Source of the DNA: Paenisporosarcina antarctica
GTDB lineage: Bacteria > Bacillota > Bacilli > Bacillales_A > Planococcaceae
Assembly (NCBI RefSeq): GCF_004367585.1
Contig: NZ_CP038015.1
Span: forward strand, 3,106,001 to 3,170,000
DNA length: 64,000 nt
Direction: 5' to 3'
Within the stretch, counting starts at the first letter, position 1. Each line of letters begins with the position of its first letter. A program made the translations under genes and the position numbers. Shown here piece by piece: positions 26,252-36,577 of this stretch. Under the pieces are notes generated by a model. The model saw only the letters and a list, made by a program, of their open reading frames with translations. It searched no databases and was not told the DNA's origin.

Positions 26252-26293
26252 AAAAAAGTACCACTTAGTCGAATTCTTACCGACCAAGGGTAC
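26252..26293 (-). terminator. Terminator of the hom-thrC-thrB operon
   Basis: On the minus strand GTACC and TTGGTCG pair with CGACTAA and GGTAC (one mismatch) and TTTTTT follows. It is 92 bases past the thrB stop. Its loop region GTAAGAATTCGACT is repeated in the ycsI terminator at 31721-31761. Confidence 0.75.
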
Positions 26294-26384
26294 ATAGTTG
26301 TTTTTATTAACTGCGATGATATTACTGTAAAATATCCTTCGTACATTTAATATTCACTACCAAGTTAACGTGGAAGCTATTCCT

Positions 26385-27284
26385 CTATATTTCACAAGAA
26401 ACTATTCCTACTGATGAAGGTTTCGTTACGAGACATTCGTAATGGGGGAATTTGTCTCTCAATTTAATGCTAATTTCTTCTTCATTCCCTTTTTTAACAG
26501 CTATGAAAAGCGATGGTCCTGCTCCGCTTATGGCGCAATTGTATGCCCCCAACACCTTACATGTATGGCGAATTGCTTCGAAATCAGGAAACCTATTTTT
26601 ACGGAAAGGTTCATGGAATGTATCTTTTTCCATCATACGTCCAGCAGTTTCCCAATCACCACAAGATAGTGCAGCTGATAACACGTTACCTGCACCACTC
26701 CCACGCGTAGCAACACTATGTTCGAGTAATTCGGGCAGCAACCCTCTTGACTCCGTTGTGAGAAATTCTTCAGACGGCACCAGTATCACGACTCCGATTT
26801 TCACTTCAGGTACATGAATTACATCCAGATCTACTCCGTCATCATACGAAATCGTCAAGCCGCCGAAAAAAGACGCCGAAACATTATCAGGATGACCTTC
26901 CATTTCACTGCCAATTTTCACTTTTTCTTTTATTGTCAATTCCAATCCAAGCAAACGGTCTGCAATTTCGATACCTCCGGCGATGGCTGATGCGCTACTA
27001 CCGAGTCCTCTACCGAGGGGGATATCTGTTACCACATAAAGTTTAGCAGCAGGGAGCTGACGATTAAACTTGTCAGCAACCACTTGGGCAGTTGACACGA
27101 TCAAATTATCGGAGCCACTGGATAAATGCTGATATCCTGCATTTTCATATTCGACTGTCCACTCTGATGCGGGCGATACATTGATTAACAAATGAAGGTC
27201 AAGTGCCAATCCTATCGAATCAAACCCAGGTCCGAGATTCGCAGTTGATGCAGGCACTGTTACCGAAAATGCTCTCCAGCTCAT
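26385..27284 (-). CDS. thrB: Homoserine kinase
   Basis: A 299-residue GHMP kinase. The ATP loop is [18 protein letters not shown] (about residues 85-102) and the substrate motifs are [19 protein letters not shown] near the N terminus and [10 protein letters not shown] near the C terminus. It phosphorylates L-homoserine, the fourth step to threonine. ATG 27284 overlaps the thrC stop as ATGA, with AAAGGTG inside thrC as ribosome site. It is the last gene of the operon. Confidence 0.95.
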   Translation of the reverse strand: MSWRAFSVTVPASTANLGPGFDSIGLALDLHLLINVSPASEWTVEYENAGYQHLSSGSDNLIVSTAQVVADKFNRQLPAAKLYVVTDIPLGRGLGSSASAIAGGIEIADRLLGLELTIKEKVKIGSEMEGHPDNVSASFFGGLTISYDDGVDLDVIHVPEVKIGVVILVPSEEFLTTESRGLLPELLEHSVATRGSGAGNVLSAALSCGDWETAGRMMEKDTFHEPFRKNRFPDFEAIRHTCKVLGAYNCAISGAGPSLFIAVKKGNEEEISIKLRDKFPHYECLVTKPSSVGIVSCEI

Positions 27285-28342
27285 GCCTTCACACCTTTCT
27301 TCAAGTCCTCCCAAAAGCGCTCCATATCTTCCGGCACGAGAAGTGCTTTATGTTGATTAACTGAAATAGCTGTTTCTGGATCTTTCAATCCATTTCCTGT
27401 CAATATAGCGACAACTGTAGAACCTTTTTCAAGCATGCCGTTCTCCACTTGCTTTTTAATACCTGCGATTGATGCACATGATGCAGGTTCTGCAAAGATA
27501 CCTTCTGTTGAAGCTAACATTTGATAGGATTCTAGAATTTCTTCGTCCGTCACAGCCAAGATTGTACCGTTTGATTCGTCTAGTGCTGTCAGTGCGAGAT
27601 TCCAACTGGCCGGATTGCCGATTCGGATAGCTGTTGCAATTGTTTCAGGGTTTTCGACGACCTGATTATTGACAATTGGAGCAGCTCCTGCCGCCTGCAC
27701 ACCAAGCAATGAAGGACGTTTCCCCCCTTTTTTGGCTGCGTACTCGCTAAAACCTTTCCAAGAAGCTGAAATATTTCCAGCGTTTCCAACTGGCAAAGCT
27801 AGAATATCTGGTACTTTACCCAACTGATCGATGATTTCGAAAGCGATTGTTTTTTGACCTTCTATACGATATGGATTGACGGAATTTACAAGAGCGATGC
27901 CATCTTCCTGACCCACTTCTCTTACCATGTTAAGCGCTTCGTCAAAGTTTCCTTTAATCGCTAGAATTTCTGCTCCATACATTTTTGCCTGAGCAAGTTT
28001 TCCGAGTGCGATGCGACCTTCTGGAATGACCACAATCGTTCTCATGCCAGCTCTTGCTCCGTAAGCTGCAGCCGATGCGGAAGTATTGCCAGTTGAAGCA
28101 CAAAGAAGAACCGTTTTCCCTTCTTCTTTTGCTTTTGCAACTGCCATAACCATTCCTCTGTCTTTAAAAGAACCAGTTGGGTTTGCGCCCTCCAATTTCA
28201 CATGAAGATTGATTCCCCATTGTTCAGATAATTTACCTAAATGAACCATAGGAGTATTACCTTCTTGCAAAGTCAAAGAAGGTGTATTGTCCGTCACTGG
28301 AAGCCATTCTTTATATTGTTCAATTAATCCTGGCCAATTCAT
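27281..28342 (-). CDS. thrC: Threonine synthase
   Basis: A 353-residue PLP enzyme. The PLP-binding lysine sits in [11 protein letters not shown] (about residue 59), the phosphate-binding loop is [11 protein letters not shown], and [19 protein letters not shown] holds the substrate. It turns O-phosphohomoserine into threonine. It overlaps hom (ATGA at 28342-28339) and thrB in the same way, so translation of all three is coupled. Confidence 0.95.
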   Translation of the reverse strand: MNWPGLIEQYKEWLPVTDNTPSLTLQEGNTPMVHLGKLSEQWGINLHVKLEGANPTGSFKDRGMVMAVAKAKEEGKTVLLCASTGNTSASAAAYGARAGMRTIVVIPEGRIALGKLAQAKMYGAEILAIKGNFDEALNMVREVGQEDGIALVNSVNPYRIEGQKTIAFEIIDQLGKVPDILALPVGNAGNISASWKGFSEYAAKKGGKRPSLLGVQAAGAAPIVNNQVVENPETIATAIRIGNPASWNLALTALDESNGTILAVTDEEILESYQMLASTEGIFAEPASCASIAGIKKQVENGMLEKGSTVVAILTGNGLKDPETAISVNQHKALLVPEDMERFWEDLKKGVKA

Positions 28343-29631
28343 ACTGATTCCTCCCCTTCAATACGATAATGGCTGATAACACTTGCAGTATCTTCTAAAT
28401 TTTCAATAATATCCAAATGTTGCTGTCTAGAAATTTTATGTGTTAATAGAATAATTTCTGCCATACCGTCATTTTTAGCCGGATGCTGCATGACCGATTG
28501 AAGGCTTGCCATATGATTACTATAAATTGACGTCAGTTTTGACAGCATACCCACTTCATCTTTTACGAGCAAACGGTGAAAATATTTTGAATATCGTCGG
28601 TTATCGGATTTCATTACTCGCTCATGCTGAGCTGCGTGCACTCGTTTACCGTTTACTTCAAGCAGTAGATTTCGGCAAGCAGCGATAATGTCCGACACAA
28701 CTGAAGTGGCAGTAGGTAGCGACCCTGCACCTGGTCCGTATAGCATTGTTTCTCCAACTGCATCTCCATAAATATATACGGCGTTAAATTCATTGTTGAC
28801 CGAAGCAAGAAGATGGGAATTAGCCAAGAATACTGGCTCCACCGTCACTTCAATACCGTCCTCATCTTTTTTAGATGAGCCAACCATTTTGATTGTATAG
28901 CCAAAGCCTTCTGCGAGCTCCAAATCCCCTGCCTGAATGTCTTTCATCCCTCTAACCAAGACGTCATCAAGATGCACTTCCGTCGAAAATGCCAGTGACG
29001 ATAAAATGACCATTTTCCGAGCAGCATCTAAACCATCTACATCTGCTGATGGATCCGATTCTGCATATCCTAATAGTGTTGCTTCCGCCAAAGCAGTTTC
29101 ATAGCTCATATTTTCTTGTTTCATTTTCGTTAAAATATAGTTTGTCGTGCCGTTAACAATCCCCATTAGACTAGAAATCCTGTCTGATGCAAGTCCGTCT
29201 TCTAGTGTTCGGATAATCGGTATGCCTCCAGCAACGCTGGCTTCGTAAAACAAATCACATTTTTCAAGATCAGCCAACTTTAATAGCTCGTGACCGTGTT
29301 CAGCCATCACATCTTTATTAGCTGTAACTACTTGCTTTCCTGAACGAAGTGCACTTTCAATTGCATGCTTAGCACCTTCGATTCCGCCCATCACTTCCAC
29401 AATGATATCAATAGAAGGATCGTCTAATATGTCCCAGACATCCGTTGTAAATACATTTGGATCTAAAGAGGAGAGTCTTGCTTTATTTTTATCTTTAATT
29501 AGTACCTTTTTAATGGAAACTTGGACTCCCAATTTATAAGTCAAGTCCTGCTGGTGTTGCTGTAAAATAGTTGCAACTCCGTTTCCAACTGTTCCAAGGC
29601 CTAATAAGCCGATAGAAATTTCATTTTTCAT
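28339..29631 (-). CDS. hom: Homoserine dehydrogenase with ACT domain
   Basis: A 430-residue enzyme: NAD(P)-binding domain ([17 protein letters not shown]), catalytic domain with [14 protein letters not shown] and the conserved [18 protein letters not shown], and a C-terminal ACT domain (about 350-430) for threonine feedback. It reduces aspartate semialdehyde to homoserine. ATG 29631 has GGGAGG upstream; the longer frame starts before that site. First gene of hom-thrC-thrB and divergent from the aspartokinase gene, with about 125 bases between the starts. No T-box or other leader structure is seen. Confidence 0.95.
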   Translation of the reverse strand: MKNEISIGLLGLGTVGNGVATILQQHQQDLTYKLGVQVSIKKVLIKDKNKARLSSLDPNVFTTDVWDILDDPSIDIIVEVMGGIEGAKHAIESALRSGKQVVTANKDVMAEHGHELLKLADLEKCDLFYEASVAGGIPIIRTLEDGLASDRISSLMGIVNGTTNYILTKMKQENMSYETALAEATLLGYAESDPSADVDGLDAARKMVILSSLAFSTEVHLDDVLVRGMKDIQAGDLELAEGFGYTIKMVGSSKKDEDGIEVTVEPVFLANSHLLASVNNEFNAVYIYGDAVGETMLYGPGAGSLPTATSVVSDIIAACRNLLLEVNGKRVHAAQHERVMKSDNRRYSKYFHRLLVKDEVGMLSKLTSIYSNHMASLQSVMQHPAKNDGMAEIILLTHKISRQQHLDIIENLEDTASVISHYRIEGEESV

Positions 29632-29756
29632 TGACAATTCCTCCCATGATTTGTACACTGTAAAAAAACATTTGTTTTTCTCATAAAGACATTATAGTAT
29701 TATATAATAATTAAAACAACCTTTTACCAATTAATATAGAGATGGGACTTGATAGA

Positions 29757-31121
29757 ATGAAAGTGTGTAAATTCGGCGGAACATCTGTAGCAAGTGCACA
29801 ACAAATCAAAAAAGTGGCGGCCATTGTAAGAGCAGATCCATCACGAAGAATTGTAGTAGTCTCAGCACCTGGCAAACGCTTTGAAGATGATGTAAAAGTG
29901 ACTGATTTGCTTATCAACCTCTCGCACGCAGCACTGCGCGGTGAAAATGTCGAAGAACAATTCAATAAAGTGATTGATCGCTATGACAATATTGCAAATG
30001 GTCTAGGACTTGGATGCGAAATTCAAGATATTATTAAATTGGATCTTTACAATCGTCTCGCATCAGATAAAGAAAATCCTAGGATATTTTTAGACCAATT
30101 ACAAGCTAGCGGTGAAGATAATTTGGCAAAGCTTGTTGCTGCTTATTTTAATACGGTCGGCCTACATGCGGAATACGTAAGCCCAAAAGAAGCTGGGTTG
30201 CTCGTTAACGACTTACCGCAACGCGCACAAGCACTTCCAGAAGCCTACAATAGACTGTCGACTTTAAAAGATAAAGACACAATTACTGTCTTCCCTGGAT
30301 TTTTTGGTTATACAGAAGAAGGCGTGCTGCGTACATTTGAGCGCGGAGGTTCAGATATTACTGGCTCGATTTTGGCAGCTGCTGTAAAAGCCGAACTGTA
30401 TGAAAACTTCACTGACGTCGATTGTGTGTTCGTTGCTAATCCAAGAATTATTGATAGCCCTGTGGAAATAGACAAAATGACGTACCGTGAAATGCGGGAG
30501 TTGTCGTATGCAGGTTTCTCAGTCCTTCATGATGAAGCCCTGATGCCAGCATTTAAAGAGTCAGTTCCTGTTTGCATAAAAAATACAAATAACCCCTTAG
30601 CTCCTGGCACAATGATTGTAGCGGAAAGAGAGAGTTCCTTCCGACCAGTTACCGGTATATCAGCCGATAGCGGATTTTCAACGCTTTTTGTCAGTAAATA
30701 TTTAATGAATCGTGAAATCGGATTTGGCCGCAAACTACTACAAATTCTTGAAGACGAAGAGATTTCCTATGAGCATACTCCCTCTGGAATAGATAATCTA
30801 TCCGTCATTTTGCGCAGCCATCAGTTAACACCCGATAAAGAAGCTCGTATTGTCGATCGTGTTAAAACTGAATTACAGGCGGACGAAGTCAATTTTCGCA
30901 GCAACTTCTCTATGGTCGTAATCGTTGGAGAAGGGATGAGAAACTCAACTGGCTTGGCCGCAAGAGCTACCACTGCCATTTCACGAACTGGAGCTAATAT
31001 TGAAATGATTAATCAAGGTTCATCAGAAGTTAGCCTTGTATTCGGTGTCCTTAAACAAGATGAAACGAAGATACTAAAAGAGCTGTATAAAGAGTTTTTC
31101 TCTCCTGTTTTGGTTGTGTGA
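29757..31121 (+). CDS. Aspartate kinase (YclM/aspartokinase III type)
   Basis: A 454-residue monofunctional aspartokinase beginning MKVCKFGGTSVASAQQIKKV, with the FERGGSDITGS substrate/ATP loop (about 205) and two C-terminal ACT domains (from about 310; FSMVVIVGEGMRNSTG in the second). Length and N terminus match the B. subtilis YclM (ThrD) class rather than the LysC alpha/beta enzymes. It makes aspartyl phosphate for threonine, methionine and lysine. ATG 29757 fits this length; ATG 29742 is possible. Divergent from hom, so one control region may serve both arms of the threonine pathway. Confidence 0.9.
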   Translation: MKVCKFGGTSVASAQQIKKVAAIVRADPSRRIVVVSAPGKRFEDDVKVTDLLINLSHAALRGENVEEQFNKVIDRYDNIANGLGLGCEIQDIIKLDLYNRLASDKENPRIFLDQLQASGEDNLAKLVAAYFNTVGLHAEYVSPKEAGLLVNDLPQRAQALPEAYNRLSTLKDKDTITVFPGFFGYTEEGVLRTFERGGSDITGSILAAAVKAELYENFTDVDCVFVANPRIIDSPVEIDKMTYREMRELSYAGFSVLHDEALMPAFKESVPVCIKNTNNPLAPGTMIVAERESSFRPVTGISADSGFSTLFVSKYLMNREIGFGRKLLQILEDEEISYEHTPSGIDNLSVILRSHQLTPDKEARIVDRVKTELQADEVNFRSNFSMVVIVGEGMRNSTGLAARATTAISRTGANIEMINQGSSEVSLVFGVLKQDETKILKELYKEFFSPVLVV

Positions 31122-31237
31122 AAGAGAAGTTTATAGTGAGTTTGAGCTAACCTCGAATAAGAGATTACCACTGTATCGATTCAGGTTTCCGGGTCGCTAT
31201 GAACGGCCATCTGCTGCATCATAACCTAAAGAGTACA

Positions 31238-31280
31238 AAGAATGGTGATGTGACCTTGTCACATACCATTCTTCTTTTTT
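31238..31280 (+). terminator. Terminator of the aspartokinase gene
   Basis: AAGAATGGT and TGTGAC pair with TGTCACA and ACCATTCTT, followed by CTTTTTT. It lies about 115 bases after the stop. The tip TGTGACCTTGTCACA resembles the hairpins at 18529 and 63873. Confidence 0.82.
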
Positions 31281-31540
31281 AAAGGCAATGTTGCTGCGGG
31301 TGTACGTCCTTCTCTCCCCTTCAACCTTAACGTTTACAGATCTTTGATTTTGGTTTACTAGTGAATGGACACTTATTGCTTAGAAAGGAAGCCGCCGAAG
31401 ATACAATTTCGGCGGCTTGTTTCTAATTTTACAGTATTTATTTCTGCGTTATTTGAAAGAAGGGTTTCTCGGACTATTAAAGAAAGAATTCATAAACGTC
31501 GGTATAAGTAGACAATTTCGTTGAAAACCCCACAATGTAT

Positions 31541-31685
31541 TTACATTATTATCGTCAAAATACATTCCAAAATTTTACTATTACAACGTGAATCATGATA
31601 TTTACAACTTAGATGCCTTTTTTTACAACGTCATCCTCCATTTTTACAACGTGACAGCCAATAATTACAACTGAGCCCTCGCTCA
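31541..31685. repeat. 21-bp spaced intergenic array B (core TTACAACGT)
   Basis: TTACAAC starts at 31581, 31602, 31623, 31644 and 31665, every spacing exactly 21 bp. Decayed units with TTACATT and TACATTC precede at 31541 and 31561. The next two bases are GT in three units; the rest is unrelated between units. The final unit ends CTGAGC-CCTC-GCTCAG, a 6-bp hairpin like that ending array A. The array lies between the convergent 3' ends of the aspartokinase and ycsI-like genes; the rest of the 670-base gap (31122-31794) has no coding frame. Confidence 0.75.
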
Positions 31686-31720
31686 GTCTGCTATACATAG
31701 CATTTCAAAACCATGTTTAG

Positions 31721-31761
31721 AAAAAAAGTCCACTCAGTCGAATTCTTACTGAGCGGTCCTT
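31721..31761 (-). terminator. Terminator of the pxp/ycsI operon
   Basis: On the minus strand GACCGCTCAGT pairs with ACTGAGTGGAC (one mismatch) and T7 follows. It is 34 bases past the stop of the ycsI-like gene. Confidence 0.75.
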
Positions 31762-31794
31762 CCAAATTAGTTAACATATAGATACTATACCAAA

Positions 31795-32571
31795 TTAAAT
31801 TACACTAACATGTTCACTTTTTAAATCAGTTATAAACATATGACCTGGTGCATGAGTAATCATTAATGCTGGTTTCATATGCATGGCGATGGCTTGGGGC
31901 GTAACACCACATGCCCAAAATACAGGTACTTCACCTTCGTTGATTGTAACGGCATCTCCAAAATCAGGTTGATTAATATTTGTAATGCCGATCGATTGCG
32001 GATTGCCAATATGAATCGGCGCTCCGTGAACGGAAGGGAATCGACTTGTTACTTGAACAGCTCGGATGACGTCTTTCTCTTTCATGGGACGCATGCTGAC
32101 AACCGTTGGTCCAGAGAATTTTCCTGCTGGCATTGCTTCAATCGATGTTTTATACATCGGCACATTGACGCCTTCTTCGTTATGTCTCATAGGGATACCA
32201 TTTTTTATTAGCGCTTCCTCGAATGTAAAGCTACAGCCAATAAGAAACCCCACCATATCGTCAGTCCAATACTCTTTAATATCCGTTGGTTCGTCTACAA
32301 CTTCCCCATTTTTATAGACACGGTATTTTGGCAAGTCTGTACGTAAATCAGCATTTGGTGCAGACAGATGCGGTACATAGGAACCAACATCTGTCACATC
32401 AATAACTGGACAAGATTTCGGATTTCGTTGACAGAACAATAGAAAATCAAATGCTAAATTCTTTGGTAAAATGACTAAATTTGCTTGAATATAATCTTCA
32501 CACAAACCAGAAGTAGGCAAAGTAAACTCACCACTGCGCATCTTCCCTCTTACTTCAAAAGGTGTTGTCAT
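31795..32571 (-). CDS. Putative hydro-lyase, YcsI family (DUF1445)
   Basis: A 258-residue protein of the YcsI/D-glutamate-cyclase-like family, with FLIGCSFTFEEAL, VSMRPMKEKDV and VFWACGVTPQ, and HAPGHMFITDL near the C terminus. Relatives in animals hydrate 5-oxo-D-proline to D-glutamate. It is the last gene of a unit with pxpBCA and an NRAMP-type transporter, so a role in oxoproline or a related lactam is likely on context. It starts at ATG 32571, 15 bases after the transporter stop, with AAAGGAG in the gap. Confidence 0.87.
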   Translation of the reverse strand: MTTPFEVRGKMRSGEFTLPTSGLCEDYIQANLVILPKNLAFDFLLFCQRNPKSCPVIDVTDVGSYVPHLSAPNADLRTDLPKYRVYKNGEVVDEPTDIKEYWTDDMVGFLIGCSFTFEEALIKNGIPMRHNEEGVNVPMYKTSIEAMPAGKFSGPTVVSMRPMKEKDVIRAVQVTSRFPSVHGAPIHIGNPQSIGITNINQPDFGDAVTINEGEVPVFWACGVTPQAIAMHMKPALMITHAPGHMFITDLKSEHVSVI

Positions 32572-32586
32572 TTGCAGAACTCCTTT

Positions 32587-33792
32587 TTATACAAATAGTT
32601 TAGGAATTTCATTGATTAATGTGTAACCACTCATCCAAGCCATGGCAATGACAATTATCACTCCGAAAATAGTCATCCACAATGGATGTTTATAGTCTCC
32701 AACAATTTTTGTTTTGTAAGCCGCAATCAACATAACCCCTAACGCAATTGGTAAAATCATACCATTTACCGATCCAACGAATATAAGAATACTGACTGGA
32801 CGACCAACAAAGACAAAGACTATCGTTGAGATAGCAATAAATCCAATGATAATTTTTTGATGATGTTTCTCTAACCATGGATGGAATGTACGAATAAAGG
32901 AAACAGACGTGTATGCTGCGCCAACTACCGAAGTAACAGCGGCAGCCCACATGACAACTCCGAAAATCTTATACCCAAAATTACCAGCTGCTAATTGGAA
33001 AACAGATGCTGGTGGGTTTGAAGGATCTAGCCTAAAACCTTGAGAAACCACACCCAACACGGCAAGGAACAGGAAAATGCGCATGATGGAAGCTATCCCT
33101 ATTGCAAATATTGAACCACGTGTCACTTCAGGTAATGCTTCTTTTCCTTTTATTCCTGCATCAATTAAACGGTGACCACCTGCAAATGTAATATATCCTC
33201 CAACGGTTCCACCTACCAACGTAACAATTGCCAAAATATTAATATTATCCGGAACAAAGGTCTTTACAACGGCTTCCCCAACTGGAGGCGCTGCCGTAAA
33301 CATTACGTAAATCGTTAATCCAATCATAAGGAAACCTAATACTTGTGCGAATTTGTCCATCGCTTTGCCCGCTTCACGTACCATAAAAATACCAATCGCG
33401 AGAATACCACTAAGAATCGCTCCTAATTCTGGCGAAATTCCAAATAATACATTTGTTCCGAGTCCAGCCCCTGCGATATTTCCGATGTTAAAGGCAAGAC
33501 CACCCATAACAACTAAGAATGCGAGAAAATAACCAAGGCCGGGCAATAAATCATTCGCAATATCTTGTGCACGTTTTTCAGAAACGGCAATAATTCGCCA
33601 AATGTTCAGTTGAGCACCAATATCGATAATAATCGAAATCAGAATTACGAATCCAAAGCTTGCCAGAAGTTGCTCTGTAAAGACAGTTGTCTGTGTTAAA
33701 AATCCTGGTCCAATGGCTGATGTGGCCATTAAGAATGCTGCGCCGAGTAATACGCTGCGATTTGTATTTTTTAGTTTAGTTTCAGCTTTCAT
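32587..33792 (-). CDS. NRAMP-like transporter (YcsG type)
   Basis: A 401-residue carrier with about eleven helices, opening with AAFLMATSAIGPGFLTQTT, close to the DPGN-containing helix 1 of NRAMP metal carriers but with GPGFL in its place. It also has FAGGHRLIDAGIKGKE in the middle. YcsG of B. subtilis has the same neighbours. The altered metal site and the operon suggest it carries an organic solute such as oxoproline rather than Mn(II); this is inference. AAGGAGG precedes ATG 33792. Confidence 0.85.
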   Translation of the reverse strand: MKAETKLKNTNRSVLLGAAFLMATSAIGPGFLTQTTVFTEQLLASFGFVILISIIIDIGAQLNIWRIIAVSEKRAQDIANDLLPGLGYFLAFLVVMGGLAFNIGNIAGAGLGTNVLFGISPELGAILSGILAIGIFMVREAGKAMDKFAQVLGFLMIGLTIYVMFTAAPPVGEAVVKTFVPDNINILAIVTLVGGTVGGYITFAGGHRLIDAGIKGKEALPEVTRGSIFAIGIASIMRIFLFLAVLGVVSQGFRLDPSNPPASVFQLAAGNFGYKIFGVVMWAAAVTSVVGAAYTSVSFIRTFHPWLEKHHQKIIIGFIAISTIVFVFVGRPVSILIFVGSVNGMILPIALGVMLIAAYKTKIVGDYKHPLWMTIFGVIIVIAMAWMSGYTLINEIPKLFV

Positions 33793-33811
33793 GAGTAACC
33801 TCCTTTGTAAC

Positions 33812-34582
33812 TTATTTTAAATCCTGAATTTTTCGTACATCAATTTGAGAATTTTTTAATGTTTCTGAGATACGTCGAGCAAAATCAAGAGCATGTATCC
33901 CATCCCCATGAATACACACAGTGTCTGCTAAAATAGATACCTCAGCTCCAACTGTGCTTGTAACAACACCTTCTTTAATCATTCGTACGACTTGTTGAAT
34001 GGCAGTATCGGTGTCTGTAATTAATGCATTCGCTTCTTTTCGACTTGTCAGTGTTCCATCCGTTTGATATGTACGATCCGAGAATACTTCATTCGCTGTA
34101 CGTAAACCAATCTTCGTACCTGCTTTGATAATCTCACTGCCCGATAAACCAAATAGTACTAACTCAGGATTCACCGCATACACTGCTTCGGCGATTGCTT
34201 CGGATAAAGCCGCATCTGTAGCCGCCATGTTAAAGAGTGCACCGTGTGGCTTGACGTGTTGCATCACGCCACCTTCAGCTTTTACAAACCCGTACAATGC
34301 CCCGATTTGATACACCACGAGTTCATACGCCTCTTGTGGAGAGACGAGTAAATTTCTTCTTCCGAAGCCTGTTAAATCTTGAAATCCTGGATGTGCACCA
34401 ATCCCAACGCCTTTTTCCAAAGCGAGTTTGACCGTTTTGCGCATTGTTGCGGGATCGCCAGCATGAAAACCACAAGCAATATTTGCAGACGTTACAAAAT
34501 CTAAAATTTCTTCATCATTTCCCATTTTATACGTGCCGAAGCTCTCGCCCATGTCACAATTCAAATCAACTCGATATTTCAT
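33812..34582 (-). CDS. pxpA: 5-oxoprolinase subunit PxpA (LamB/YcsF)
   Basis: A 256-residue LamB/YcsF protein: [14 protein letters not shown] at the start, [16 protein letters not shown] about residue 35, [17 protein letters not shown] near 62, and [11 protein letters not shown] near 110. With PxpB and PxpC it forms the ATP-dependent 5-oxoprolinase that turns 5-oxo-L-proline (pyroglutamate) into glutamate. ATG 34582 is 2 bases past the pxpC stop, with AAGGAG in the end of pxpC. Confidence 0.93.
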   Translation of the reverse strand: MKYRVDLNCDMGESFGTYKMGNDEEILDFVTSANIACGFHAGDPATMRKTVKLALEKGVGIGAHPGFQDLTGFGRRNLLVSPQEAYELVVYQIGALYGFVKAEGGVMQHVKPHGALFNMAATDAALSEAIAEAVYAVNPELVLFGLSGSEIIKAGTKIGLRTANEVFSDRTYQTDGTLTSRKEANALITDTDTAIQQVVRMIKEGVVTSTVGAEVSILADTVCIHGDGIHALDFARRISETLKNSQIDVRKIQDLK

Positions 34583-34584
34583 GT

Positions 34585-35595
34585 TCACTTGCACTCCTTT
34601 AATTTCAGCGCGATTGATTGGGTTAATTTCGCGATTAGTATTCGTTCCTCTATCAGTGCCTGTTGCGCTTCTTCAAGTGAAATTTTTTCAAAGCGAATGT
34701 ATTCTCCAGGTTTTAATTGACTTACTTTTGGCAAATCAATTGTTGCTACTTGTCCAATTTTTGGATAGCCGCCTGTCGTTTGTCTGTCTGCCATTAATAT
34801 AATGGGTTGCCCATCAGGTGGAACTTGAATCGAACCAAAAGACACTGCTTCAGATATCAATTCTTTGGGTTCTATTAAAGTAAGTTCCGGTCCTTTCAAG
34901 CGATACCCCATCCGATCAGAATCTGAAGAAATTTGAAAAGCTTGATTCAAGAAAGCATCTCTACTTTTTCCATCGAATAAATGTTCTTGTCTTCCATCCA
35001 TTACTCTCACAGTCGCTTCGGATTTATAGATTGGAATGGCTTGAGCCATTAAAGTCCAGTCCACTTGAATAAAGGAAGATTTATTCGCTCTTTTAGATAA
35101 ACTCTCCATACAACCTTTTATTAACTCTGAAGCTTCACCAATAGGAATAACGTCGCCTTTTTTTAGAGATCGTCCATTAAATCCACCAATTCCAGCTCGC
35201 AAGTAAGTAGATCCACTGCCCATGACTTCAGACACAGCAATTCCACCAGCAACTGCTAAATAGGTACGACACCCTGTAACAGGCTTTCCGAAAGATAGCT
35301 TGCATCCTTTTTTCGCAAAAATAGGACGCCACATTTTTATAGGTATTCCATCTATTGCAGGTGACAAATCCGCACCCGTCAGCGCAAATAAACAATCAGC
35401 GTGAAACGTCTTATGCGATCCCAGTAACGTAATTTCAATCGTGGGCTCAGTTTCTTGATTGCCCACTAAAATGTTCGCAAGACGATGTGCATATGGATCC
35501 ATTACGCCACTTGCAATTACTCCATATTTTTGAAAACCTCTTCTTCCAAGATCTTGTACAGTCGTTTGTAACCCATCTTTATCAAACTGTAGCAT
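34585..35595 (-). CDS. pxpC: 5-oxoprolinase subunit PxpC (KipA type)
   Basis: A 336-residue carboxyltransferase-domain protein (AHS2): [20 protein letters not shown] near the start, [25 protein letters not shown], and [19 protein letters not shown] near 290. It is the larger partner of PxpB. ATG 35595 follows GGGAGGGG and overlaps the end of pxpB by 14 bases; the longer frame upstream lies wholly inside pxpB and is not credible. Confidence 0.92.
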   Translation of the reverse strand: MLQFDKDGLQTTVQDLGRRGFQKYGVIASGVMDPYAHRLANILVGNQETEPTIEITLLGSHKTFHADCLFALTGADLSPAIDGIPIKMWRPIFAKKGCKLSFGKPVTGCRTYLAVAGGIAVSEVMGSGSTYLRAGIGGFNGRSLKKGDVIPIGEASELIKGCMESLSKRANKSSFIQVDWTLMAQAIPIYKSEATVRVMDGRQEHLFDGKSRDAFLNQAFQISSDSDRMGYRLKGPELTLIEPKELISEAVSFGSIQVPPDGQPIILMADRQTTGGYPKIGQVATIDLPKVSQLKPGEYIRFEKISLEEAQQALIEERILIAKLTQSIALKLKECK

Positions 35596-36280
35596 GGGTT
35601 GTCCCCTCCCATTTGTCATACTCTTCCTTAGAAATCGGCTTAAAGACAATCTGATCTCCCGCTTGTAATAAACTTGGTATCTTTTCATTTGGGAGAAAAA
35701 GTTCCATTGCCGTTCGACCAATCAATTGCCAGCCACCTGGCGTTTCAATTGGATAGACACCAGTCTGCATGCCCGCAATACCAACTGACCGTGCAGGAAT
35801 CCGAAGCCTAGGAGTCGCTCTACGAGGAGCTGCAATCTTTTCAGACATTCCACTAATAAACGGAAACCCTGGCGCAAAGCCAATCATATTCACTTCATAA
35901 GTACCTGTAGAATGAATCTCAATCACTTCATCAACAGTTAACTGATTATGTGACGCCACATATTCAAGATCTGGCCCATGCTCCCCACCATAACAAACCG
36001 GAATTTCAATGGTGCGTGGTTGTATTAAATCTACATGTTTAATCCCGACTATATATTTAGTTAATAGGTTCTTCATATCTTCATATTGACATTCAGCACT
36101 AACTTTATAAAAAACAGTGACTGTGGTAAATGCAGGAATCACTTCAACTACCGAGTCAATCGTAGTTTCTTCTATTAGTTTAGTAATTGCTCGCACTAAG
36201 TTGGTTGCCTCTTTCGTAATCTCTTGCCCAACCTCAATTACAATTGCCTCATCACCAAGTGGTGAATATGTTATCCTCAT
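35582..36280 (-). CDS. pxpB: 5-oxoprolinase subunit PxpB (KipI type)
   Basis: A 232-residue AHS1-domain protein with PLGDEAIVIEVG near the start, GFAPGFPFISGM in the middle, and PRRATPRLRIPARSVGIAG followed by TGVYPIETPGGWQLIGRT. In B. subtilis KipI it also inhibits KinA autophosphorylation, so a link with sporulation timing is possible. GGAAGTG lies just before two adjacent ATG codons (36283 and 36280); I take the second. First gene of the five-gene unit pxpB-pxpC-pxpA-NRAMP-ycsI. Confidence 0.92.
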   Translation of the reverse strand: MRITYSPLGDEAIVIEVGQEITKEATNLVRAITKLIEETTIDSVVEVIPAFTTVTVFYKVSAECQYEDMKNLLTKYIVGIKHVDLIQPRTIEIPVCYGGEHGPDLEYVASHNQLTVDEVIEIHSTGTYEVNMIGFAPGFPFISGMSEKIAAPRRATPRLRIPARSVGIAGMQTGVYPIETPGGWQLIGRTAMELFLPNEKIPSLLQAGDQIVFKPISKEEYDKWEGTTHATV

Positions 36281-36577
36281 CATCACACTTCCAAACATTT
36301 TCTGAATTATAGCGTAATTATAAAGAAGAAACTACGGGGATACAACCGTTTTAATAAATATGCAACAATCGGATTGAAAATTCATTGGACTTCATACTAA
36401 AATTAGTTACTAATAGGACTACTAGACTAAGCTTTACTTATAATATGTGGGGTTTTTATCTCATTTCAAATATCGCTTACACTGCATATAAATTTAATTC
36501 TTTCTAATAAAATCGACTAATTTTTAATATTTGGGACACTATACAAATGTGACATATAAAATTGGAGGCGTTTTAAA

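Noticed and set aside
29632-29756. T-box or threonine leader before hom or the aspartokinase gene
   Set aside because: The divergent gap is only about 125 bases, AT-rich, without T-box, antiterminator or Thr-rich leader peptide.
31541-31685. CRISPR-like array
   Set aside because: The repeated core is only 7-9 bases and the period 21 bp, far below CRISPR repeat and spacer lengths, and no cas gene is near. The same holds for the arrays at 22991 and 36842.
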